Shown piece after piece: positions 21,145 through 33,014 of a stretch of DNA of 64,000 nucleotides (position 1 is the stretch's first letter; the number at the start of each line of letters is the position of its first letter). This DNA comes from Bathynomus jamesi (taxonomy: Eukaryota; Arthropoda; Malacostraca; Isopoda; Cirolanidae): contig JAJOZX010003311.1 in the NCBI GenBank assembly GCA_023014485.1, positions 186,001 through 250,000 on the forward strand, read 5' to 3'. The position numbers and the translations under genes are program-made. The notes under the pieces were generated by a model that was not told where the DNA came from, made no database searches, and saw nothing but the letters and a program-made list of their open reading frames with translations.

Positions 21145-21735
21145 TGACATTTCCTGGACCTTTTCCGTTCTATGGGCACCATTGAAATGAGAGAAATTAA
21201 TATTTTTTTACTTATTTTTTAGGATAGGTTAGGCTATGTTAGGGTAGGTATGACCAATGATAATGTAATGGCCACTCACCTCTCAAATAACTATTATAAT
21301 CTACTATTTTCAACGCAAATTATCGTAAAATGTTTGAAGAATAGACAAATATTTGGATCACTTGAAGATCACAGCCCCAGTCTCAATTACCAAATGATAT
21401 CTTCGTTAAAACTAACGAAACTATCACGACTTAACCTAACCAATCGTCAAGGGCGTACAGTTGACCTAACCGGGCATTCAATTTAATTTATTATATTTGG
21501 TACTGAAAGCAAAATAAAGAATACATGAGGGGCCCTGATCTTCAGGTGATCCAAATATTTTTTGTTTTTTGGTTCACAGCTGTTAAATTAAATAAATTAA
21601 ATTTCTCCTATTCAAAACGTAGGCCTACTGATTAATTATTAATAAAAAGTTAAAGTAATTTTTAAAAATATTAATTTCTATCATTTCACTGGTGCCCATA
21701 GAACGGAAAAGGTCACATTTCCTTAAGATTGACCT
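21145..21735. repeat. Inverted repeat surrounding a GG element
   Basis: Sequence at 21155-21215 (CCTTTTCCGTTCTATGGGCACC, then ATTGAAATGAGAGAAATTAA) is repeated in inverse at 21655-21720. The GG element at 21355-21552 lies between the arms. Confidence 0.65.
21355..21552. mobile_element. GG-terminal element (GGATCACTTGAAGATC termini)
   Basis: The ends are GGATCACTTGAAGATCACAG and the inverse of GGATCACCTGAAGATCAGGG. The exact 8-bp duplication is AAATATTT (21347-21354, 21553-21560). The core ACTTAACCTAACCAATCG is present once, so the right inner arm differs from full palindromes. Confidence 0.85.
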
Positions 21736-21899
21736 TCTTTTTATAATAGGTGATAAAAAATATATCAGAACATTTTCGGGGCCCCATTTTCCCCGAGGCC
21801 ACAGGGCAACTGCCCAATCTGTCTTGCCGTTAATCCGCGATTGTTTGTCAAGGAAAGTATTTTTAAGTAGAATCGAATGTTCGCTAACACCAGGAAAAA

Positions 21900-22025
21900 T
21901 GGTGAAAGTAACTTTTGAAGTTACTAATAACTAGCTACTTTTTTGAGACTAACTAGTAACTGTAACTATTTACTTATTTCAAGTATTAACTAGTAACTTA
22001 GTTACCAAAACAAGTAACTGTCGCA
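21900..22025. repeat. TAGTTAC-rich transposon end
   Basis: Clustered AACTAGTAAC and GTTAC motifs, as at 15176-15310. Possibly an end of the same unidentified element family. Confidence 0.4.
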
Positions 22026-22124
22026 TGAAACATATATTACTTAACTGAGTAAGCCAATTATTACAGAGATAAAGGATATTACAGTTAAGTCGGTGAATTA
22101 CAGATGCCAACCTAACCTAACTTG

Positions 22125-22164
<40 letters not shown>

Positions 22165-22205
22165 CATTTTAACTGCAAACAACACACGGTATAATTAATG
22201 TAAAG

Positions 22206-22395
22206 AACGACGCTTGTGTAGAAGAGCGTTCCGCACAAGATGAGGGAGAATTACGACTTTTGATTGATCGAGGTCCATGGTGTAGTGGATAGCATATCTG
22301 ACCGGCAATCGAATGATCCCGGGTGGTACCTCATTTTTCATTTGTTCGTTCTCCCTTCTTATCTTGTGCGGAACGCTCTTCTACACAAGCTTCGT

Positions 22396-22398
<3 letters not shown>
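22206..22398. repeat. Foldback with a tRNA-like sequence in the loop
   Basis: The arms CTTGTGTAGAAGAGCGTTCC (22213 on) and the inverse (ending 22390) are about 45 bp. Between them, GGTCCATGGTGTAGTGGATA with AATGATCCCGGGTGGTACC resembles an A box and a degraded tRNA body. A SINE copy or a tRNA-derived foldback is possible. The segment is flanked by (TA)n runs at 22130-22162 and 22400-22428. Confidence 0.5.
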
Positions 22399-22427
<29 letters not shown>

Positions 22428-22609
22428 GTCTCCCTTTACAAATAAAGAGAAAAGGTACTCCATACAAATTGTTTACACGAAACTTCAGAAAATGAAAACT
22501 TCAAATTGGATTTCCTGTTTCATCATTTAGGGAAATTATTTTAGTTGGTTTAAACTTTTTATTTCTTTTCAATTTCCTTTTAAATTTTTAAATTATAGTT
22601 TAAATTTTC

Positions 22610-22770
22610 GGATCACCTGAAGATCAGGGCCCCCAGCCCACTTAACCTAACCAATCGTTAGGTCAACTGTACGCCCTTGCCGATTGGTTAGGTTAAGTCG
22701 TGATATTTTCGTTAATTAGCCTTATAAGTCTAACTAAAGAAAGCTGGGGCCCTGATCTTCAGGTGATCCA
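22610..22770. mobile_element. GG-terminal element (GGATCACCTGAAGATC termini), short form
   Basis: The ends are GGATCACCTGAAGATCAGGG and its inverse. The flanks AAATTTTC and AAATTTTT differ at the last base. The left arm lacks the CTTATAAGG block, so this copy is 161 bp rather than about 198 bp. Confidence 0.8.
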
Positions 22771-23339
22771 AATTTTTTACAAATTAATTACTTAATTTCG
22801 ACAGAATAATTGCAAAATTTTTCTTAGAAATCGTGTAAATACTATTATTGTTATCGCATACGTTCAGACCTTCTCTTATAAGAGGCTTATGTAGGCCATT
22901 TCAGTTCTCATTTTATATCATTATTACGAAATCAAGAGGCGAATTGAATTGCATTAATTAGCATTAATGACGTATTTGTAATGTGAATTTAATGATTGCG
23001 AGCATATAATGAATAATAAGTATAATGAGTGTTGATTCTGAGAATGTTCAAGGGTTGTGCTTGTCAACAGTCACACGACGCATGAGTATAGGCAAATTGA
23101 GCCAAATTTGAGGAAGTCGTATTAATGCATCAAGCACAAATATATAATGACATTGCATTTATGGTCTTCTGGTAATATTGCTATATTACAGAGTACAATT
23201 AACGAGTGTATAAATATATAACATTGAATGAAATGATGCAAAGATTACAAAAATAGAGATGATTTTGAGAAGGAGGATAATCAAAAATAAAATAAATCCA
23301 AGATGGTGGCGTGGCTGTGACTTGAAACATATATTATTA
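22771..23339. other. AT-rich stretch without recognised feature
   Basis: No gene, repeat or terminal structure recognised. Confidence 0.5.
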
Positions 23340-23480
23340 CAAGCAATCCCTTGTTAACCGCGGTTTCGAGTATCCACGCAAAATTTTCTGTATACCGTTT
23401 TGGCTACCGCGGTCTACAGTTTTGCTTGACCACGGTTTTTCGTGTTCCGGACCGTAGCAATCATTTATTTTTCGTTTATA

Positions 23481-24150
23481 CAGGGTGTTTCTAAAGTAAC
23501 CATCTATTTTGGTGAAATAGGGGGATTTTAAACAATTGTTATATTGGCATAATGGTATGTACATTGTTATACAAAATTCATGTATTTATAATATTTCAAT
23601 TGCTTTACACGATTTTTGTTATTTTATTTTATTTTCAGACCCATATCATTGATGATGAATGTGCAAGAACGGGTTTATGTAGTAACATGCAGGATAAAAG
23701 GCATGAAGTGCAATGAAATTAGAGAAAAGTTTGAGAGAAGGTTTCGTAAAACAGGCCCTAGAGACCAGGCTATTCGCGAATTAGTAAACAAATTTATGAG
23801 GACTGGGTCTGTGCATGACGAGCGTAGATCTGGACGGCCAAGAACATCTCACGAAAGAATCGAATCTGTTCAAGAAGCATTCGAAGAGGATCCACAAATA
23901 TCGATTCGGAGGGCATCCCACGGATTAGAAATTCCACAAACAACGGTTTACAGAATTCTACGTTATGATTTAAAGAAAAAGCCATACCACATTCAAGTGT
24001 TCCACAACTTACAAGAAGATTATCCACGAAGAGCAACAATGTGTGCCGAGCTTACAAATATATATATATATATATTTTCATGTTTTAAAGGTGTTTTTTT
24101 ATAATTCATATTATTTCGCAAAATAGATGGTTACTTTAGAAACACCCTGT
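23481..24150 (+). mobile_element. Tc1/mariner element, 670 bp, nested
   Basis: The terminal repeats are CAGGGTGTTTCTAAAGTAAC and its inverse (about 30 bp), with TA on both sides (23479-23480, 24151-24152). It is inserted in the pogo-like element. A (TA)n run sits where the transposase frame breaks off (24057-24075). Confidence 0.9.
23653..24050 (+). pseudogene. Mariner-type transposase, N-terminal half
   Basis: The likely start is MMNVQERVYVVTCRIKGMK. The first helix-turn-helix runs to TGPRDQAIRELVNKF, the GRPR motif appears in SGRPRTSHERI, and the second HTH is ISIRRASHGLEIPQTTVYRIL. The frame continues to RRATMCAEL and then enters microsatellite. The catalytic domain is missing. Confidence 0.8.
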
Positions 24151-24520
24151 ATTTGCATTTATAAGTGTAATTATGGCCTCTAATCGTCGAGTTGATGTTG
24201 ATAGTGAGGTGAAGGTCATCCCATCATTATTAAAGGTAAATAAAAATATTCTTATTCTTTTAATAAGTAATTAATGTTTTGTTCGTTAATGTTAATGTTA
24301 ATACATATATATATATTAACGTTGTTTTGTTCATACAGGTACATATTTCTCATGTTTACTGAGTGAATAAGATGCGTAATTAAGGACAAAAGTGAGTGTC
24401 AACCACGGCCGTGGAACCTAACCCCCTATTTCCCATAAGCCTTTAGTTTTACCAACCGCGGTTTTGCCAACCACGGGGATTTTCAGGAACGTAACCCCCG
24501 CGGTTGGCGAGGAATTGCTT

Positions 24521-24900
24521 TAATTTTTAATAAAATAAGTAAAAAATTCTCATAAAAATTAATGAGTTAAACGAGTCGGGAAGGAACGAAAACATGGTAA
24601 AACTTTAAAAATGAGTGGTTTTCCAGATATAATAAATTAATAATGATGATAATGACTGAACACGAACGCGTAGGAATATCGTGATTGTTATAATGTTATA
24701 ATGTTTCAGACCAACAAAGACCCTAGGATCCACTCATGGCTGGTCTACCTAACTGTGTTCGTAATCGTGTATTGTGTATGTCCTCCGTGGTGGCGGAGGG
24801 GACCTACAATTTTACGTGGGTTCCGAACCACAAGAACGTAAGAAACTTATTTAAAAACTGCCGGTAAATTGGCAACGACCAATTTTTACGAAACTAAATA
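24521..24900. other. Unassigned, with fragments of two repeat families
   Basis: CAACAAAGACCCTAGGATCC near 24714 resembles the repeat at 33718. GACCTACAATTTTACGTGGG near 24803 resembles the inverse of the dimeric SINE tail (41417-41440). Confidence 0.4.
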
Positions 24901-25368
24901 ATTATCAATTTAAAAATAATTAATTATCGGTTTAAAACTAAAGATAGAATCTCTCGGTCCAGAGGAGCAAGTCATAATAGACTACTATCCACAAATATGT
25001 TACATTCTATATCTATTTATAACGGACATACAAATATATCAGATCCAAAGAATCCAGTCAATTTCATTACGGTATCCATCAAGTCACGGCCCATATCGAT
25101 TGCGGACCAAGTCAAAATTTACAACCATATACATTATCAATTTAAAAATAATTAATTATCGATTTAAAACTAAAGATAGAATCTCTCGATCCAGAGGATC
25201 AAGTCATAATAGACTACTATCCACAAATATGTTACACTCTATATCTATTATATAACGGACATGCAAATATATCAGATCCAAAGAATCCAGTCAATTTCAT
25301 TACGGTATCCATCAAGTCACGGTTCATATCGATTGCGGACCAAGTCAAATTTACAACCATATACATTA
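24901..25368. repeat. Two-copy tandem duplication, period about 232 bp
   Basis: The unit beginning ATTATCAATTTAAAAATAAT at 24901 recurs at 25133 with about 95 percent identity, including AAGATAGAATCTCTCG and CAAAGAATCCAGTCAATTTC. No open frame is shared. Confidence 0.9.
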
Positions 25369-25479
25369 CAATATATACACTTACGAGGAAAAGTGTAGGT
25401 GTGGCTGTAAAGACTGTACAGTAATGTAGAAATGTGTGTGCACCCATTATGGGTCTCCCATTTAAAGGTGTTTGTGGGG

Positions 25480-27223
25480 CAAGTGAAGATCATGAGTTTT
25501 TCAATACCTCACAGTACTATGGGGGGCACCGCTCGGCAGAGGAATCTCTTTAAATGGGGTGTGTAAGGACAGAGAGTCTCCCTAACCCAAGACGCTGCCT
25601 CCCTATATCCCACAACACTTGTGTTGAGCTGTGGGATCTATCCCCACAAAGCCTTAATTTTACTACCTTAAACTATACCCTTTCTATCAACATGCGCGTC
25701 CAATCGATTCTTAAACATGTTTATAGACGTGCTACTAATTACTTCTACCGGCAAACTATTCCAGCTATTTACTATTCTATGCGTAAAAAAGTTTTCGCAA
25801 CTGCTGTCTCGAACCTTCTACTTGTCAACTTACACCCGTTATTTCTAGTCCTATTATATTGAGATATTTCGAAAAAGCTATCTCTATCTACGTTATCAAA
25901 CCCATTCATAATTTTGAAAACCTGGATTAGATCACCCCTTATCCTCCTAGTCTCGAGTGTAGTCAATTTTAACTCTTTAAGCCTATCCTCGTACGACTTT
26001 GACCTAAGAGACGGAATCATCTTAGTTGCTCGTCTTTGAACTCTTTCGATTTTGTCTATATCTTTGCGCATATGCGGATTCCAAAATTGGACCGCGTACT
26101 CCAAATGGGGTCTAACTAATGATTTATAAAGAGGAACTATAATATCGCGCGATTTGTACTCAAAATTTCGAGCTATAAAACCTAACACTTTGTTCGCCTT
26201 ATTGACCGCCGCTGTACTTTGTTTCGCTACTTTTAAATCACCAGTGACTATAACTCCTAAATCTTTTTCCTGCTCTACGCTTGTTAAATCTTTCCCTGAC
26301 ATACTATACGCAAAATTACCGTTACGCGAACCTATATGCATAATTTTGCACTTATCCACGTTAAATCTCATTTGCCCGGTCACTGACCAATCAACGATTT
26401 TATTCAGATCTTCCTGAATTTTACCTCTATCTTCGTCATTAATCGCCCTACCACCCAGTTTCGTGTCATCCGCAAACTTTGAAACTGTACTGACTAGGCC
26501 GACATCTAAATCGTTAATATATATAAGAAAAAGCAAGGGGCCCAATACAGAACCCTGAGGAACGCCACTCGCTACATTAGCCCAACACGACTCCGCTCCA
26601 TCAACGACCACCCTCTGTTTCCTGCCTCGCAATCATTCTTCTAGCCAATTTATTACTACACCCTGATTCCATGAGCCTTAGTTTTTTCAATCAGTCTTTT
26701 GTGCGGCACGGTGTCAAACGCTTTTTGAAAATCTAAATACACTACATCAACCGCCCGATGTCTATCGTAAACGTTAACCACGCTTTTGGAAAAATTCTAA
26801 AAGATTAGTTAAGCATGATTTGTTTCGCCTAAAACCGTGTTGCGTATTTCTAACCAGATTATGCACTTCTAAGTGTTCGACTATACGATCCCTAATTATT
26901 GATTCCAGTAGCTTACCTACAACAGACGTTAAACTGATTGGCCTATAATTTCCCGCCGCACCTTTATCGCCTTTCTTAAAGATAGGTGTTACGTTTGCTA
27001 ACTTGAAATTATCTGGTACGCACCCCTCAGAAATAGACGCATTAAAAATCTTTGTTAGCGGCACAACAATGCTATCTTTTAATTCTTTTAGTTGTATGGG
27101 ATATATGGAATCCGGACCCGGTGATTTACGCGTTTTCATTTTATCAATATAGCGCATTACTTCCCCTTCACTAACGACAATATTATCCAAAATATTACCA
27201 TTATCAAAAGGTATTAGCTTCAT
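25480..27223 (-). pseudogene. CR1-type LINE, 5'-truncated, reverse transcriptase
   Basis: The element runs right to left. The RT begins in 27223-26774 with SPGPDSIYPIQLKEL, NYRPISLTSVVGKLLE and QHGFRRNKSCLTNLLEF. A one-base frameshift near 26780 leads into DFQKAFDTVPHKRL, which has the first catalytic aspartate, then an in-frame stop near 26650. The frame 26632-25772 has SGVPQGSVLGPLLFLIYIND, KFADDTK (catalytic pair intact) and the C-terminal LEYAVQFWNPHMRKDIDKIE. The 3' UTR occupies about 25480-25770. The endonuclease and ORF1 are absent. The few disruptions imply a moderately young copy. Confidence 0.9.
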
Positions 27224-28267
27224 TTATTCAATTAATACCAAATTCATTCATTAATTCTTAAAATTTACTGTAAATGTTCACCAACCACCTCGTTTTCAAC
27301 AAAGTCCAAACCACGCCAATCACTCCTGATTTGCTGAAAGCAGATGACGTGGGAAATTGCTAACCAATCTTGTACAACCACCTAACAGCGCACGTCTAAC
27401 TCGAGTATAAGATTCCCGCTACTCTCCGTCATCTGACGTCAATGAAATGGGCGTGGTTTCGACTTCACGAGGTGGGCGTGGTTCCGACTTCACGAGGTGG
27501 GTAGTAAACCGAAGCTTACCTGGAGTATCACTTTGGTATTATAACAGTCAAATTATTTCATACAAAAGATTCTGAACGGGAAATTTTAGGCAATGAGAGC
27601 TCAACACTTACTTTAAACTCACGAGACACGTACATTTTGAGTGCAACTTCACAAATTTGGTCTCTGGCTATGAATGTGCTGCTCAAAATTTCGATAGCTG
27701 TGGTATTTTTGTAAATTTAGATTCCACAAGAAAACTATGAAATTTTAAATTTTTATGACCTGACTCGATATAAGTAGATAAGTTTTGGGTAAAGTGAATA
27801 TTATACAAACCAGGGAGCTGAGCCCCTGAAGGGAACCAAAGAAGCGGGAAAATGACTGTTTTGAACATTTGGGAATCAGGAGCCGGGTATAAGAAAATAT
27901 GGTGGAGGCGAGTTGCGCATATAATTGCGCAAATAAACAAAGACCGACAAACTAGATGGCTGTAGTAAGTTATATACAGGGCTGGGAAACTGAATCGAAC
28001 TGGAATCCATGAACTGATAAAACCGATATTATTTTATGAACTGAAATGGAAAAAACTCGAACTGAAAAAAATTCTGACAACTAAAATCAAAATTCGAACT
28101 GAAATTGAAAATTAATCAAAAACTGAAATCTGAATTCGAATAAATTAAAAATAACAGTTTTGCGTTTCAGTTTTGAGGAGCATTTCGATTACAAAAAAAT
28201 ACAAATAACGAATTATTTTCTTTTTTTGCGACTTAACATTTGTATGGATTTAAAATATCTATTTATC
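27224..28267. other. Unassigned sequence
   Basis: It contains a short direct repeat GACTTCACGAGGTGGGCGTGG near 27460-27500 and otherwise nothing recognised. Confidence 0.5.
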
Positions 28268-28743
28268 CTTTAATCTAAGTTGTTGTTTAGCCGATCAGCC
28301 CACCCTGATCGAGCAAGCCGGCGGCACGCGGGTAACCGATCGCCCTCTTCGGAGTGGACCAGAGGTTCAGCGCACTAGTGATGTTGTGTTGTGTTCGTTG
28401 TTGTGCTAGGGCGGTACAGTCTGTCATAATGTGTTCAATTGTTTGTGGTGTGTCCTGGCACAGGTGGCAGGTGTCGTCTATGGAGTTGTCTAGTCTGTGT
28501 TTATATGTTAGTAAGTTGGGGTGATGTCCACATCGGAATCGTGCTAAGCTAACTCGATCCGATCTGCTCAGGCTGATCTCTGACCTGTTAATGGGTGGCG
28601 GCTTCGCACCTAGGACCGCATTCGGACCGAGTCGTGTCAGTGCTTTGTGGGTTAGGTGTGTGTGTGTGTGTGTTTTCTGTACTGTGTGATGTCTGTGGGG
28701 CGTGGTATGGAATGGAGTATTTGGTTATAATGTCTCTCTGGTG

Positions 28744-30000
28744 TTACCTTAATGGTGCGAGGTGTCGGTGCGTGATTGTACATGTAGTGGCAAGGGTGTT
28801 GTGGGTTAGTTGTCGCTGTGCCATGAATTGTGTTCCCTTCATGTCTAAATGTTCCCTAACTTTCAGTATTTTTGTTTCTGTGTGCAGGTGTTCTATTGGT
28901 GTTGTTTGAGTGCATCCTGTAATGATACGAAGTGCGTTGTTTTGTATTGTCTGTAAGGTGTTTATGTGTGTGTTTGAGATAATGGGTGCCCAGCATGGGC
29001 TAGCATAGTCCATAACTGAGCGAATTTATTGTTTGTATATGAGTGATGTTGTTTCCTGCTGGTGTCCAAAGTTTGTGCCTGTTAGTACCCTAAGCGTGTT
29101 AAGTCTTGACGTACATTTGGTTTTAATATCCTGAATGTGGTTTGCAAAAGGTAATGATGTGTTGTATGTGACACCAAGTATTTTGGTCCTGTGATTGTGT
29201 GGAATGTTGATGTTGTTTAGTGTAAGCTGTGGAATTACCTGGTGTTCTTTTGTGTTGCTTGTAAGCAAAGTGAAGGTTGATTTTGTGGGCGCTACTTTGA
29301 GTCTATTGTGTGTGAGCCAGTCTTGTATACTGTTTATGTATGTTTGTAGGTTATTTGTAGCGGTGTCGATGTTAGTGATGTCATCTGCATATGATGATAA
29401 GGTAAGCTTGTTATCTATGGGTGTTGGAATGTCATGCATGTATAAGTTGAAGAGTGTTGGTGAGAGAACAGAGCCTTGAGGGACCCCGTTCGGAAAAAGC
29501 TTGTTTTTGGATGACTTGCCATTAAATGTGACATGTGAGTATCTTCCTGAAAGATAGTTGCTCAGCCACCTTTTGGTGTTATTGTGCAGGTTTGTGTTGA
29601 GTATTTGTTTATGAGAGGGAAGCGTGGGATAGCATCAAATGCTTTACTAATGTCTATTGTTGCTAATAGTGTACGTTGAGCTGGTCGTCTGGAGTTGATG
29701 CCATCCATGATGTGCTGCGTGAGGTTAGTGAGTAATATCGTGGTTGAGTGGTGAGGTCTGAATCCATGTTGAGTAGGCGATAGTGGAATGTGTGGGTTGG
29801 TGATTTGTAAGATTAGTCTTTGTTACTTTGGAAGGTGTGCATAGTAAAGTAATGGGTCTGTAGGAAGCTGGTTCTGTTGGATTTTTGTTTGGTTTGAGTA
29901 GTGTAATAATTTTACCTTGTTTCCATATGTCAGGAATAATACAGTGTTGGTATGAATATGTGCTGATATTTGTGAGAGCTAGTATTCCTTGTGGACCCAA
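28744..30000 (-). pseudogene. LINE reverse transcriptase (Jockey-type), disrupted
   Basis: The frame 30000-29725 has IPDIWKQGKIITLLKPNKNP and ASYRPITLLCTPSKV, the RT fingers. About 29510-29440 reads LFPNGVPQGSVLSPTLFNLY, and 29439-29026 has SSYADDIT with both catalytic aspartates, followed by WLTHNRLKVAPTKS and LGVTYNTSL. The frame 29013-28744 has DYASPCWAPI and TIQNNALRIITG, typical of the thumb and C-terminal region. At least three frameshifts or stops separate the parts. Confidence 0.85.
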
Positions 30001-31090
30001 GTGTTTAAGGTGTATGTTAGATATGTTGTCTGGTCCGTAGCCTTCGAATTCTTAATGTTTTTGATGATCTTGGTGGTCTGGTCTGTATTGAAGGTGTAAT
30101 GGTTGTGTCGAGTCTGTAGGTTTTCTTGTGTCTGGCTGTTTGTCTGTCTGCATGTTTCTGGTTGTTGTCTCTGTTTAAGTGACTTATCTTTGCGTAGTGA
30201 TTAACTAGAATGTTAGCTTGTGTGTATGTTGGGATATTATTTTGGCTGCGACAGATAGCCGCGTGTGAGGTGTGAATGCCGCTGTTAGAGTGGGTAATGC
30301 TGTTTATAGTCTTGTATAGCCTGGATGTATCTGTGGAGTGGTTTAGTGTTGTTATGAATTCCCTGAATGTTTGTTTGTTTTTCTTTGAGTTGTTGTTTAT
30401 TTCTGTGTTGAGCTGTTGTATCTGCTGTTTTATGGCTTCTGTGTGTGGTTTGTGTGTTATATTTGAGGTTGTTACGTTGCCTTATGAGGTGGGCTATTTC
30501 TCTAGTGTAATTTGGGTTGTATTTCCTAATGTTGCCCTTCGGTATGTATTTGTTTGCATTATTGATGATCTGATTAAATGTCTTTAGTGTTGTATTGATG
30601 TTTATGATGGGTGTGCTGTTTAATGTGGTGAATTGTTCCTCAGTCTGTATTTTGAACTGTTCCCAATCAGCTTTCTTGTAATTTCTGTAAGTGTGCCTAA
30701 GGCTGTTTGGGCAGAGTGTAGAATGTGTTGTAATGATGATGGGCAGGTGGTCTGATGACAGTTGTTTTTCTGTTCTCCATTGTGTATGTGTTGCTAGTGA
30801 GGGGGAACAGAACGTTATGTCTGGGGAGGAGTTTGAGTATCCTGCTTGATGTGGTATGTGTGTATGTTCTTCTGTATTGTTAAGAATGAAGAGGCTGTTT
30901 AGTTGTGTGGCTATGTTGGCGCCTCTGGTGTTGCTATGGTTGTGCAGGTACCAACTAGTGTCTTTGGCGTTGAAGTCTCCTCCTAAGATGACATTAGTGA
31001 GAGGCCAGATTGTGTAACTGTGGATTGTAATTGGCTGGCACTTGAGGTGAACTATCTGGTGGGATGTAAATGTTGATTAGTGTGGTGTTG
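30001..31090 (-). pseudogene. LINE endonuclease remainder and linker, degraded
   Basis: This stretch lies between the endonuclease start and the RT of the same element and on the minus strand has endonuclease-like pieces around 30930-31000. Stops and frameshifts break it into short frames. I infer its identity mostly from position. Confidence 0.45.
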
Positions 31091-31258
31091 TGTTTTGCGC
31101 GTGTTTTAATGTTAACTGCCTGTATTTCTATCGTGTTATCTGCTTGGATTGTGTTTGTAATGTTTTGGGTAGCATCAGTGTAGCTAATGCTTTTACGTAC
31201 GTAAGTGATGAGTCCACCCCCGTTACCCCCATTACGATCTTGACCGATTGCCGTGAAG

Positions 31259-31693
31259 TCAGGGATGGTGGGTGTTTTGTGTGTGCGTTTTAGTTTTTTC
31301 TTGTATAAGTGCTATGTGAATGTTTTGTTTGTGTACGAATTCCCTAAGCTGCATGATTTTGTTTGTGAGGCCATCTACGTTGTACTGTAGTCTTAATGTC
31401 GCCAGAGAGTAAGAGTAGTTCGGGGAGCACGCAATTGCTCCCTGTAATTGAAAAAATAGCACACTGAGAATAGGTCCGGCCCCGGGAGCCGATCGGCACT
31501 CTAACCGTGCCACGCAACAGGCCGTCGACTGCCAGTCTGGCCAACCGTAGACAGCCCGCTGCACGGAGATTTGAGGAAGTTTGGCCACCAGCGCGTTGAT
31601 GTTTTGGTTTGACGTCGCCTCTTCTTCGCGTTGACGTGTCCCGCGCTGGAGGATGCAGCCACCGTTAGAAGCTTCCTCGTCAGCTGCTAACAC
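31259..31693 (-). pseudogene. LINE 5' region and start of AP endonuclease
   Basis: The minus-strand frame ends with ATLRLQYNVDGLTNKIMQLRE and NIHIALIQEKTK, which matches the first motif of AP-like endonucleases (N, G and the catalytic QE). The N-terminal 90 residues, with the initial MLAADEEASNGG, are not recognised. Confidence 0.65.
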
Positions 31694-31737
31694 TTTTTTC
31701 AGGTTGTTCTAGCTACCTGTTCAGAGGTTTTTTATAA

Positions 31738-32038
31738 ACAAATCTCAGTTTTCTGCTCAAAACGGCTCTCTCTAATTTTAAAATTGATTAGTCAAGGAAG
31801 GAAGATGTTGACTTCTATTTTGCGGCAACAGTTGATGATATTTGTTACTTTACTGATTAATGAAAATGATTAGGCTCTTCAAGTTACAGTATAAAAGATT
31901 TCTTTCGTTATTTACACTCTAATCAGGTAGGTACTTTACTTATGCGAACTTTCTTCAGAGTTTCTTCATATACTGTGAATATCTTCAGAGTTTCCTCGTT
32001 CTTTAATCTAAGTAGAACAGGAGCGTGCGGTTACTCAT
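31738..32038. other. Unassigned sequence
   Basis: It may belong to the hAT remnant that follows; nothing specific seen. Confidence 0.4.
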
Positions 32039-32491
32039 TTGACCCAACTTCACACGAAAATGTGCGCGATGTCCAAACTACAAATAGATTCAACATTTTC
32101 GGCAAGCTTGACATCCAGTACATCAGAGGATGAGTTGGAAAACATGCTTAGAACTGCTGCAAAAATAAAGAAAAATTCAACCATTGCCACGAATAGAAGC
32201 ATCATTTCGGCTCTTAGAGATTTCAAGAATATTGAAAGAATTTCAGCAGACAGTATCCTAATTGCGTGATGGAACGCGATGAAGATAAAGCATGAGGAGT
32301 TGTACAAATTGTTTTTAGTTGTGCATGCTGTTCCAATGACGCGAGTTAGTGTGGAACGGCTTTTTTCTCTTTTCAGATTGATTTTAAGTCCTGAAAGAAA
32401 CAATTTGTTGCCGGAAAACATTGACAATATTTTAATTGTTCGCTCTAATTTTAACACACGAGTTTATGAGGTATTTGTATTTTGTATATAA
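32039..32491 (+). pseudogene. hAT transposase C-terminal (dimerisation) remnant
   Basis: Two frames adjoin. The second (32279-32491) reads YKLFLVVHAVPMTRVSVERL, then FSLFRLILSPERNNLLPENIDNILIVRSN. This matches the hAT C-terminal dimerisation region (S-VERLFS, R-LL-PE, L--R-N). The first (32039-32269) is low in recognisable motifs and ends in a stop 10 bp upstream. Only the last 150 residues of a 600-700 residue transposase remain. Confidence 0.75.
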
Positions 32492-32830
32492 TAAAGAGAG
32501 GCGCATTTAATTGTTTTATTCCCCTTTATAATACTATTATTTACATATTTTATACATGTCGTGCGCTTTAAAATTTAAAAAATGTACGAATTAATAAAAC
32601 ATTTCGAATTGAAAGTTTTTTGTTAAATAAAACTTTATGTGAAAGAAATGAAGCGAATAAGTTAAAAAAGAAAAAGATGAGTGTTTCGTGCTGATTCAGT
32701 TGGCTATAGATGATTACGTGTTTAATCATATAAAAGTAAAGATAGTTACTAAAGCAAATTCTCTCTTTGAAAAACAGAAATCAAATGCAAATACAAATAT
32801 AAAGTTAAATCTGCTAACTTATCAAAAGTG
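32492..32830. other. AT-rich stretch
   Basis: No gene recognised; probably 3' flank of the hAT remnant. Confidence 0.45.
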
Positions 32831-33014
32831 ATTTCGCCTGAAGATTATCCCCCACTTTCATAAGAGACCGGAAGTGACCGTACCTGATTTTTTTCCCACT
32901 ACTTTAATAAGTGACCAGAAGTGAACGCGCCTGAAGATTATCCCCATAGCCCAATCCACCTGAAGATCTTTCCCCCAGGTAAAGCTAAGGGAGGGGGAGA
33001 TCTTCGGGTGATCC
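32831..33014. mobile_element. Diverged GG-terminal-like element
   Basis: The right end GGGGGAGATCTTCGGGTGATCC (to 33014) is close to the inverse GGATCACCTGAAGATC terminus. GCCTGAAGATTATCCCC occurs at 32840 and 32930 in direct orientation. No duplication is evident and the core is absent. Confidence 0.4.

Larger units (their letters stand above)
23340..24520. mobile_element. pogo/Tigger-like element, interrupted by a mariner
   Basis: The ends CAAGCAATCCCTTGTTAACCG and the inverse of AAGCAATTCCTCGCCAACCGC are flanked by TA on both sides. Subterminal CCGCGG and AACCACGG motifs repeat in both orientations. A possible start MASNRRVDVDSEVKVIPSLL follows at 24174, resembling the beginning of pogo-type transposases, but no further transposase is left. 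Confidence 0.55.
28268..31720 (-). mobile_element. Jockey-type LINE, nearly full length
   Basis: The 3' end (left) shows a short CAAC-type tail just before the sequence inverse to GCCGATCAGCCCACCCTG. The coding part runs from an endonuclease at about 31440 to RT at about 28740. The same 3' end recurs at 39902-40365. Jockey-group placement follows from the FWNRNG-like endonuclease start and the YADD-type RT with short linker; it is provisional. Confidence 0.75.

Noticed and set aside
15176..22025. One large transposon bounded by the two TAGTTAC-rich clusters
   Set aside because: The outermost bases do not form an inverted repeat and I found no transposase of the right type between them apart from Merlin pieces.
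28595..30587. Plus-strand frames of 90-104 residues in the GT-rich region
   Set aside because: They are antisense shadows of the minus-strand Jockey-type LINE, whose RT and endonuclease motifs are clear.
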